A stretch of DNA of 64,000 nucleotides, taken from positions 9,320-73,319 of the forward strand of contig CAZXQG010000013.1 in NCBI GenBank assembly GCA_964642725.1, in the 5' to 3' direction. This DNA comes from JAGVPT01 sp964642725. GTDB lineage: Bacteria > Bacteroidota > Ignavibacteria > UBA10030 > UBA8401. How positions within the stretch are numbered: the first letter of the stretch is position 1; each line of letters begins with the position of its first letter. Made by a program: the position numbers and the translations under genes. Below are positions 51,095-58,334 of this stretch, piece after piece. The notes beneath the pieces are model-generated. The model saw nothing but the letters and a program-made list of their open reading frames with translations, did no database searches and had not been told where the DNA came from.

Positions 51095-52888
51095 TCAGTT
51101 CCTCGTTATGTTTTTCGCAGCACTTAAAGCAACGCGCGTCGTTCCGTCTTCACGCTCGCCGATTTGCTGTCTCCACATTGCATAGTACAAACCTTTTAAT
51201 TCCAGGAGGTTATGGTGTTTCCCCGATTCGATGATATGCCCTTTTTCGAGGACGAAAATTTTGTCGGCATGCATGATAGTTGAAAGCCGGTGAGCGATGA
51301 GAATCGTGACAAGGTCCTTTCTTGTCGAAATCTCGCGAATGGTCGATGTGATTTCTTCTTCGGTAAGGGAATCAAGCGAAGACGTCGCTTCATCGAACAC
51401 CAACAGGTCGGGACGGCGCAGCAGCGCGCGCGCGATCGAGAGGCGCTGTTTCTCTCCGCCCGAAACTTTAACTCCTCCTTCGCCGATCATTGTGTCCAGC
51501 CCCTTATCCGCTCTTGCCAGCAAACTCTGACAGGCAGCCTGGTGAAGCACCTCCATGCACTCGGCATCGCTGGCTTTCGGGTGTACGAAAAGAAGGTTTT
51601 CCCTGATCGTGCCGGAAAAAAGCTGCGTATCCTGGGTAACAAAACCAATTCTTTCTCTCAATTGGTTCAACGCTACGTCTGTACTCTTATGGCCGTTGTA
51701 AAGAATCTGTCCCGACTGCGGCGCATACAATCCTACCAATAATTTCACCAGAGTCGTTTTCCCCGAGCCGGACGGACCTACAAATGCGACCGTCTCGCCC
51801 AGTTTTGTGTTAAATGAAATTCCGTTCAATGCATTCGCCGTCGCAGTTTGATGTTTAAAACTGACGCTTTTGAATTCGAGCGTTGTGATTTCCGTAACGG
51901 ATACCGGATTTGCCGGTGTCGGCTCCTTCGGAGTATTCAATATCGCTTCGAAATTGTTGAGTGAAACCTCGGCCTCACGGTAGATATTGATGACATTCCC
52001 CAATTCCTGCAAGGGGCCGAAAATAAAGAACGAATAGATCCACAAGGAAAAAAACTGGCCAAACGTAATTTGCTGCGCGTAGATGAGGTACAGCATCAGG
52101 AAAAGAATCGATGTCCGCAAAAAATTCACCGAAGATCCCTGGATGAAACTCAGGCTCCGAAGGTAGCGGACTTTCTTCAACTCAAGTTTCAGTATTTTTC
52201 CGGTGACATTATTCAGCCGCGCTATTTCCTGCTGCGCCAGTCCAAGGCTTTTGACCAACTCGATGTTGCGAAGCGACTCCGTCGTCGATCCGGCAAGCCC
52301 GGTGGTTTCGGCAACGATCGTCTTCTGGATTGTCTTGATTTTCTTCCCGAGAACGGAGCTCAGGATCCCCAGGATCGGGATGGTAGAAAAATAGACAGGA
52401 GCAATAAGCCAATGGACGCTGAATGCATAGATCGTTACAAAGATAACTCCGACCAGGGTTGTGAAAAGAATATTGACGGCCGCCGCAATGAGCCGTTCAA
52501 CATCGCTCCGCACTTTCTGCAATTTTCCCAGTGTCTCGCCGCTGCGCTGGTCTTCGAACACGGAATACGGAAGCTCGAGCGAATGCTTCAAGCCATCAGA
52601 ATAGATCTGTGCGCCGAGCCTTTGAGTGATGACATTGATATAATAATCCTGGAAGTTTTTCGCAACCCGCGACACGAATGCAACTCCCACCGCAGCGGCA
52701 AGCAGCAGACCGACCCCTTTGAAAAATTGCTGCGCCGAATATTCCTTGAACCGGGTCGCGTATTCGTCGATCACATGCCGGAAGATCAACGGGTCGAGAA
52801 GAGAAAAAGTCTGATTGACGGCTGCAAGGAGCAGCGCGAATGCGACCAGCTTCCAGTACTGTCTGAGGTACGAAAGAAGAAGTTTCAT
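51095..52888 (-). CDS. ABC transporter with fused membrane and ATPase domains (MsbA-like exporter)
   Basis: A 597-residue half-transporter that would act as a dimer. Six membrane helices occupy about residues 1-310. The ATPase domain has Walker A GPSGSGKTT (about 372-380), the Q-loop FVTQDTQLFSGTI, signature VSGGEKQRLSIARAL, Walker B LLVFDEATSSLD and the switch His in IAHRLSTI. The ATPase site looks complete. Family members export lipids, peptides or drugs; lipid A is possible but not shown by sequence. Confidence 0.92.
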   Translation of the reverse strand: MKLLLSYLRQYWKLVAFALLLAAVNQTFSLLDPLIFRHVIDEYATRFKEYSAQQFFKGVGLLLAAAVGVAFVSRVAKNFQDYYINVITQRLGAQIYSDGLKHSLELPYSVFEDQRSGETLGKLQKVRSDVERLIAAAVNILFTTLVGVIFVTIYAFSVHWLIAPVYFSTIPILGILSSVLGKKIKTIQKTIVAETTGLAGSTTESLRNIELVKSLGLAQQEIARLNNVTGKILKLELKKVRYLRSLSFIQGSSVNFLRTSILFLMLYLIYAQQITFGQFFSLWIYSFFIFGPLQELGNVINIYREAEVSLNNFEAILNTPKEPTPANPVSVTEITTLEFKSVSFKHQTATANALNGISFNTKLGETVAFVGPSGSGKTTLVKLLVGLYAPQSGQILYNGHKSTDVALNQLRERIGFVTQDTQLFSGTIRENLLFVHPKASDAECMEVLHQAACQSLLARADKGLDTMIGEGGVKVSGGEKQRLSIARALLRRPDLLVFDEATSSLDSLTEEEITSTIREISTRKDLVTILIAHRLSTIMHADKIFVLEKGHIIESGKHHNLLELKGLYYAMWRQQIGEREDGTTRVALSAAKNITRN

Positions 52889-52984
52889 CTATAAATCTGA
52901 ATAAATTAGGGGTAACGGCAAGAGCTAAAATAGAAAAATCGACATTCAAATGCCATGAAAGTTAAATGTCGGTAGTGTCCTGAT

Positions 52985-53180
52985 TTGAAAAAGAGCCATC
53001 TCAACAATGCCTTGGTTTGTCATCCCGATCCTCGCCGAGCCGTCGACCGACGAAGTCGCGAGAATGCCGGCCCAAGAGGTTCCTTCGGAAAGGCATCGCC
53101 CAAAGGTCGCGAAGCGATCCCTTTGGGAGATCGCTTCGCGATCTTCGGGAGGAGCCACGAAATTATTTATTGAATCCAGC
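52985..53180. repeat. Palindromic element with interleaved inverted repeats
   Basis: In the 362-base gap 52889-53250 there is no gene I can support. The left part (AGCCATCTCAACAA near 52994) resembles the terminal repeat of the element at 48394. The core has two perfect inverted pairs in interleaved order: CCCAAAGG (53099-53106) with CCTTTGGG (53120-53127), and TCGCGAAGCGATC (53107-53119) with GATCGCTTCGCGA (53129-53141). No right-hand terminal repeat was identified. Confidence 0.6.
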
Positions 53181-53250
53181 AATGAGGTGACGCGGTAAAT
53201 TCCCGGCAGCCATTCAACGTAAGAGACTCATGTCTCGGACCACTATAGGG

Positions 53251-53592
53251 TTATTTCCCTTGAGGGTTTGCATCAGTCCGGCGGTTATGTTTCTTCCGAT
53301 AGATTGCGCGGCTCGTTCGATTTTCTTCCCTATTTAATTTGCGGCGTTCCGCCGGAGTAACTTTCCCGTCGGATTTTGCTTTCGCTTCATCGCGGCGTAT
53401 CTTTGCCTCACGGCGTTCGAGAGTTCTCGATTCACGAGGCGTCAATTGTCCGCTTCTTTCCCCTTGTTTAATCCGTTTTTGCTGCCGGATTTCTCGCCGA
53501 TCCACCTTGGGCGTCGCCGTATTGTCTTGTGCGAAAACGGTGAAAGCACAGAGAACGACTACAGATACGATAAGAAAAACAGTTGTTTTCAT
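53251..53592 (-). CDS. Small exported Arg/Lys/Glu-rich protein
   Basis: A 113-residue protein from the ATG at 53592, preceded by GAGGGCAAAG; an ATG five codons upstream lacks a Shine-Dalgarno sequence. A signal peptide (MKTTVFLIVSVVVLCAFTVFA) is followed by a highly charged helical chain with two related units: SGQLTPRESRTLERREAKI and DGKVTPAERRKLNREENRT, then IYRKKHN. The pattern of a TP.E box before a charged helix recurs in small periplasmic proteins of many Gram-negatives; function is unknown. The gene is divergent from the four-repeat protein. Confidence 0.8.
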   Translation of the reverse strand: MKTTVFLIVSVVVLCAFTVFAQDNTATPKVDRREIRQQKRIKQGERSGQLTPRESRTLERREAKIRRDEAKAKSDGKVTPAERRKLNREENRTSRAIYRKKHNRRTDANPQGK

Positions 53593-53796
53593 CTTTGCCC
53601 TCTTCATTTATATGTATGTACTGGTGAAATGGCTTAAGAACAAAGTAGATATTTTACTGGCAAAACTCAATCCAATAGTCGCTTACAGGAGGAAACAAAT
53701 TTGACATTATCTCGTAGAATGGGGATAGCGTTTTCGATCGGGTATATGCCAAAATCATCGAGTTCATTTAGTGTATTTCTAGAAAGGAGCGTTTCC

Positions 53797-55539
53797 ATGA
53801 ACAGAATTTCCTTCCTCGTTCTTCTTGCTGTATTTGCGGGGTTTGGCGGCAAATGCGCAGCACAGGAGAATGTCCTGACTGAGATTCAAAACTTCCACAA
53901 ACGGGATGTTAAGTTCGAAGGATTTATTCTGGACGAACCGCAGGACGTTTCGATAAAGGTTATTGCATCAAGCCGGAAACACCCGCTATGGACTCGCGCC
54001 TGGATTCTGAATTCCGACACCCGTGAAAAAGTGTGGGACATGCGCCATGCTTCCTCAAACGATGAAGACCGTTCGACGGCAACATACACCGATAACGTCA
54101 CTCTCCCGAAAGGGTTCTACGAAGTCTACTACGCTTCTTTCCCTTATTCGTTTTCCAATATCAACGGGCTCTCCGGACTTATTGATTTTCTCGGGGACGA
54201 GGTGCTGCATTGGAGCGATGATGACAATTTCTCGCGAGAGTACAAAGATCTCTCGGTCGTCGTAACCGGGAAGGGAACGCGCCTGAATACTGAAGCAGTC
54301 AAAAAGCGTCAGGACGAATACAAAAAGAATTCTCTCTTTTCTATGTCCGGGCTATGGGACAACCAATTTGAACAGCAGGGTTTCATTCTCGACAAGCCGA
54401 CAGACCTTTCAATTTACGCGCTCGGCGAATTGCGCACGGACGGTTCATACGATTACGGATGGATCAAAAATGTAAAAACAAACGAAATCGTTTGGACAAT
54501 GAAGGACAAGGATCTAGACCATGCCGGCGGAGACAGAAAAAACAGGATGGTGAAAGAAACGATCTCTCTTCCCGCCGGAAGTTATGCCGCTTTTTTTGTC
54601 ACCGACAATTCTCATTCCGCGCGAGAATGGAACGCTCCGCCGCCGTACGACCCCGAGTTCTGGGGAATGACCGTCCGCGCCGCGCAGCCCGAAATGGCCC
54701 ACAATGTCCGGCTGTCCAAATATGAAGATGTCCCTAGAAAAAATGTCATCGTTGACCTCACGCGGGTGAGAGACAAAGAATACCGCTCGAAAGGGTTTAC
54801 ATTAAAACGAGGGATGGATGTGCGAATCCTCGCTATCGGGGAAGGGCATGAGGGGGAGATGTACGATTACGGATGGATCACGAATGCAAGGACGAACGCG
54901 AAAGTATGGGAGATGAAATACGGCAGCACGGAACATGCCGGCGGTGCCGAGAAGAACCGGATGGTCGATAAGGTAATCCATCTCGACAAGGGAAGTTACA
55001 TGGCGTACTTCGTATCGGACGGGTCTCACAATTATCACGATTGGAATGCAGCCCCACCGTACGACCAGGAACACTGGGGGATCACCGTGCTCGCCTCGGA
55101 TGACAATTACGCCGCGAGTGATGTCGGGCCGTATGACGACCAAAGCGACAAGTCGATTCTCGCACGTATCGTAAGAGTCGGGGACGATGAACGGAGGCAA
55201 AAAAGTTTCATACTTGAAAAAGAGACCGAGGTCCGCATCTATGCGCTTGGCGAGGGACGCGACGGTGAGATGTACGACTATGGTTGGATCGAAGGGGGTA
55301 AATCGGGCAAAACATTATGGGAGATGACGTATCGGATGACCGAGCACGCGGGAGGAGCGGAAAAAAACAGGCGGTTCGACGGGACGATCACGCTGCAACC
55401 CGGCGAGTACATCGTACATTACAGAAGCGATGGATCGCACAGCTTCGAGGACTGGAATGATGATCCTCCCTCAGACCCATTCAATTGGGGAATCACGATC
55501 TATAACGCGGAACAAAAATTTTCGGGAACTGAACCGTAA
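53797..55539 (+). CDS. Secreted protein built of four copies of an unrecognised ~105-residue domain
   Basis: A 580-residue protein, AAGGAG nine bases upstream of the ATG, with a signal peptide (MNRISFLVLLAVFAGFGG, cleavage near CAAQ). Four repeats lie at about 40-158 (diverged), 190-293, 329-431 and 467-568. Their signature is GF.L......I.A.GE, then MYDYGWI, VWEM, EHAGGAEKNR, an S-x-DGSH-x-x-x-DWN segment, PPYD and WGITV. I do not recognise the domain. The conserved Asp, His, Asn and Trp suggest ligand or metal binding. A second Shine-Dalgarno (AGGAGG) precedes an in-frame TTG at 53701, 96 bases upstream, which could yield an N-extended form lacking a normal signal peptide. Confidence 0.8.
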   Translation: MNRISFLVLLAVFAGFGGKCAAQENVLTEIQNFHKRDVKFEGFILDEPQDVSIKVIASSRKHPLWTRAWILNSDTREKVWDMRHASSNDEDRSTATYTDNVTLPKGFYEVYYASFPYSFSNINGLSGLIDFLGDEVLHWSDDDNFSREYKDLSVVVTGKGTRLNTEAVKKRQDEYKKNSLFSMSGLWDNQFEQQGFILDKPTDLSIYALGELRTDGSYDYGWIKNVKTNEIVWTMKDKDLDHAGGDRKNRMVKETISLPAGSYAAFFVTDNSHSAREWNAPPPYDPEFWGMTVRAAQPEMAHNVRLSKYEDVPRKNVIVDLTRVRDKEYRSKGFTLKRGMDVRILAIGEGHEGEMYDYGWITNARTNAKVWEMKYGSTEHAGGAEKNRMVDKVIHLDKGSYMAYFVSDGSHNYHDWNAAPPYDQEHWGITVLASDDNYAASDVGPYDDQSDKSILARIVRVGDDERRQKSFILEKETEVRIYALGEGRDGEMYDYGWIEGGKSGKTLWEMTYRMTEHAGGAEKNRRFDGTITLQPGEYIVHYRSDGSHSFEDWNDDPPSDPFNWGITIYNAEQKFSGTEP

Positions 55540-55678
55540 CAATCCTTTGGAAGAGCAAGGCACAGCCAGTGGAATTGTGACGAATGTGCTGTGCCTCTCT
55601 CTTCCGGATTTCTTTTTCGACTACAGAAGATTGACATCGAGCTGCCATTCCTCAGAAGTCCCGCCAACAAGTCCAGCC

Positions 55679-56920
55679 TCATGGAATAGTCTGCACCAAG
55701 TCGCTCGGCGTATGCGGTTGAGACAGAAGTTCTTCAAAGAGTTTCCAACGAAGCTCGGCGTGAGACGCATCTCCTCGGCGATTCTCGATGTATGTTCGAA
55801 CCATATCCTGCCCCAAATTGTAGTTTATGACGTAACTGCGATACCGCTCGATGAAACCGACACGCTGCGCTGCGCGCTCAGGAGAGAATAAAGCGTACGT
55901 CACCAGCCATTCCACGGCATCTTCCTTGCTCCACTTTCCGTCAAGATAATTGCGCGCGGATTCGTTCCCTGCATAGTCGAGTTTTGTTTTGACAGATTGA
56001 ATTTTGTAATACTCTTCCGCTTTCGACGCGTCGAGGCCGGCGATAGGGAAAAGAATGTCGCGTTCAAAATGGACTCGTTCTTCGCCGGGCAGTGCCACTT
56101 CAATTCCGAAGTTGGCACTCCCTTCTGCGATGAGTGATTGCGGGCTGAACAACGGATAGACGGAAAACTCCATCCAGCCCCGTTCGCGGAAAAGATTTTT
56201 TTCCATCAACATATTATAGACGTGATGCCCGGGATACCCCTCGTGGCATGCGAGGTCGACGGCGCGGTCAATGAATATCGGCAAATCTGTGTTCACCTGA
56301 ATGACACTGAAGCTATTCCCTTTATACCAATTATAGCCGCTCCATGGTTTATTGTTCACGTATTCGACCGTAAAACTTTCGGTTGACGGGAGGGCGATAT
56401 GCTGCAGCGTTCTTCTTCGTCCCTCGGCGATTGCGGCTTTGAACACCGCATCGAGTTTTTCCTTTGGGATCACGAACAGTTGTTTGTACCGTTCCAGCCG
56501 GTCGGAAACTTTTCCTGTCCCCGGAAGCAGTCCGCCAAGTTCATCGAGCAATTCTTTATAGTAGCGTTCCGGGAACGCAGGAGCAACGGCGTCGTAGGTT
56601 TGCCGCGATTCCTCGTCAAATAGAAGTTTCTTTTGTGAGAGAAGAAAAATTCTGGACCGTACTGCAATAAGCTGCTTCGTCATTGATGCAAGGCGAAGCT
56701 TTTCTATTGGGCTAAGCCTCATCGTATCGACAGCATTCAAGGAATTTAGCAGCGACTGCACCTCCTGGTCGAAAACGGCAGCAGGAAAATTCTCTTCTCT
56801 TACAGCGCTTCCGCCGGATGGTTTCCATTCTTCCGGTCCATAATAGGCATCGACAAAATCAGCATCATACACTCCAACGTTCAGAACTAATTTGACATAG
56901 CGTTCGGCAATTGTTTTCAT
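55679..56920 (-). CDS. Zinc-peptidase-like protein (HExxxxHH, DUF885-like)
   Basis: A 413-residue protein from the ATG at 56920 with GGAG 7 bases upstream; the open frame extends 26 codons further without support. No signal peptide is seen. The motif CHEGYPGHHVYN (H226, E227 and H232, H233) resembles the HE..PGHH box of DUF885-type and M32-like peptidases, and LIAEGSANFGIEVALPGEER downstream offers Glu ligands. This suggests a metal-dependent hydrolase, though activity is not shown. The chain is otherwise helical. It follows the TauE-type gene after 195 bases holding an imperfect hairpin. Confidence 0.75.
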   Translation of the reverse strand: MKTIAERYVKLVLNVGVYDADFVDAYYGPEEWKPSGGSAVREENFPAAVFDQEVQSLLNSLNAVDTMRLSPIEKLRLASMTKQLIAVRSRIFLLSQKKLLFDEESRQTYDAVAPAFPERYYKELLDELGGLLPGTGKVSDRLERYKQLFVIPKEKLDAVFKAAIAEGRRRTLQHIALPSTESFTVEYVNNKPWSGYNWYKGNSFSVIQVNTDLPIFIDRAVDLACHEGYPGHHVYNMLMEKNLFRERGWMEFSVYPLFSPQSLIAEGSANFGIEVALPGEERVHFERDILFPIAGLDASKAEEYYKIQSVKTKLDYAGNESARNYLDGKWSKEDAVEWLVTYALFSPERAAQRVGFIERYRSYVINYNLGQDMVRTYIENRRGDASHAELRWKLFEELLSQPHTPSDLVQTIP

Positions 56921-57019
56921 AGCGGACTCCGTGAGGACAAGTAAGGACTGCGTCGGATCATCATGCAAAAAGGTAATCAACAAAAGTCGGTCAAACAAGA
57001 GGATTTCGCTTGTCAGATT

Positions 57020-57060
57020 TCGGACACCGTAGCCAAAAAACTATTCAACACGGTATCCGA
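57020..57060. repeat. Imperfect inverted repeat with GTCCGA-type arms
   Basis: TCGGACACCGT (57020-57030) pairs with ACGGTATCCGA (57050-57060) with one mismatch across a 19-nt spacer. It lies between the TauE-type gene and the peptidase-like gene and shares GTCCGA-type arms with the motifs at 50034 and 61061. No T run follows. Confidence 0.4.
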
Positions 57061-57115
57061 CATTCTTCCAAAAAAATAGGAATCCAGAACTGTCCGATAA
57101 GGCGACAAAAAAAGA

Positions 57116-57877
57116 TCAATGGGAGTAGGCATTATAAAGAAGCTTCAGTGTCGTAACGACAACAATCGCAATATAAATCGGGCGGATAAGCGAGGTTCCC
57201 CTCCTGATCACCAAGTGCGAGCCGATCCTTGCGCCGATAATTTCACCGGCGGCCATCGTCAGCCCCGCACCAAACCAGACGAATCCTCCGGCAAGGAAAA
57301 TGATGCATGAAACAATATTGCTCGTGAAGTTCATCAGTTTTGTCGCGCCCGTAGCTTTTGTAAGGTCCATGCCGCGCCAAAACACGAGCGCCATTGCCCA
57401 AAATGAACCGACGCCCGGACCGAAGAACCCGTCGTAAAATCCGAGAACAAGTCCGGCAATAACAAAAAAGAGAGAAGCGGAAATTCGGGGGCGGTTGTCG
57501 ACATCGCCGAATTTTGGAGTAAGAAGCGTATAGACGATAATGACGAGGAGAAGAAATGGAATTACGTGATTCAGGATCCCGGAGTTAATTTGCTGCACGC
57601 CCCATGCACCGGCCGCCGCACCGATAAGAGTGAAAAGAATTCCAAGCCTCGCCCCGCGGAGGCTGACGATTCCGTGCTTCACATAATAATATGTAGCCGT
57701 GAAGCTTCCGAAACTCGACTGAAACTTATTTGTTCCCAGCGCGATCTTTGGCGGCATTCCGACCGCGAGGGCAACGGGAAGAGTGATAAGGCCGCCGCCG
57801 CCGGCGATTGAATCGACCGCACCCGCAGCCAAACCCGTCAGGAATAAAACTGGATACAGCCAAAGGGAATCGAACAT
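57116..57877 (-). CDS. Sulfite exporter TauE/SafE family permease
   Basis: A 253-residue TSUP-family inner-membrane protein with about eight hydrophobic helices in two halves. The first half carries AAGAVDSIAGGGGLITLPV (about 17-35) and ALGTNKFQSSFGS; the second repeats the pattern in GFYDGFFGPGVGSFW and KATGATKLMNFTSN. Family members move organosulfur or sulfite anions, but substrates vary widely. It appears monocistronic. Confidence 0.9.
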   Translation of the reverse strand: MFDSLWLYPVLFLTGLAAGAVDSIAGGGGLITLPVALAVGMPPKIALGTNKFQSSFGSFTATYYYVKHGIVSLRGARLGILFTLIGAAAGAWGVQQINSGILNHVIPFLLLVIIVYTLLTPKFGDVDNRPRISASLFFVIAGLVLGFYDGFFGPGVGSFWAMALVFWRGMDLTKATGATKLMNFTSNIVSCIIFLAGGFVWFGAGLTMAAGEIIGARIGSHLVIRRGTSLIRPIYIAIVVVTTLKLLYNAYSH

Positions 57878-57900
57878 AGAATTCTCTTGAATGCGCGGAG

Positions 57901-57941
57901 AAAAAAACGGCGTTCGATTCTTTCAGACAAATCAAACGCCG
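57901..57941 (-). terminator. Intrinsic terminator, probably of the TonB-dependent receptor transcript
   Basis: ACGGCGTTCGATT (57906-57918) pairs with AATCAAACGCCGT (57929-57941) with one mismatch, followed on the minus strand by a run of T. It lies upstream of the TauE-type gene, so it must end a transcript from the right, and the receptor gene is the only candidate. Element copy 2 sits between the two. Confidence 0.75.
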
Positions 57942-58073
57942 TATTCAAATAAGGGAAAAAGCTTTATTTATGCAACATTATTATTTCCCGCATTGGTACG
58001 ATGATGTTGATGAGAGAACTCAGCACTCGTGCATGCCCGCTTTATCCCGCACGCATCAGCGGTATCTCTTTAA

Positions 58074-58334
58074 TCTAGTGCCATTCCGGCAAATAATCTT
58101 GTAATTCGCCGCATCACAAGGTAATGCCTTTGGCACAAGGCGCGGAGAGCGCCAAAAGTATTGCTCCTCCTTTTTACTCGTAACTTGAAACATCTGAAAA
58201 ATAGTATCACGCGAATCCCTAAGGGATTTGCGTGAGGCAAGCTTCCCTGATTATTCAGAAGTCTCAATGTATTGGTGAGCTTGGTGCCTTAGTGGAAAAA
58301 AAGAAGAAGTGTATTTAATTGAAACAGTACTAGA
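58074..58334. mobile_element. MITE-like element, copy 2 (diverged)
   Basis: The left end reads TCTAGTGCCATTCC and continues with A/T similarity to copy 1 (AAATAATCTTGTA); the right end on the opposite strand reads TCTAGTACTGTTTCAA, matching the right end of copy 1 (TCTAGTGCCGTTTCAA). The interior differs and contains a separate hairpin (CACGCGAATCCCT at 58208-58220 with AAGGGATTTGCGTG). The right end again includes the stop codon of an outer-membrane protein gene. Bases 57942-58073 hold nothing else I can support. Confidence 0.5.
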
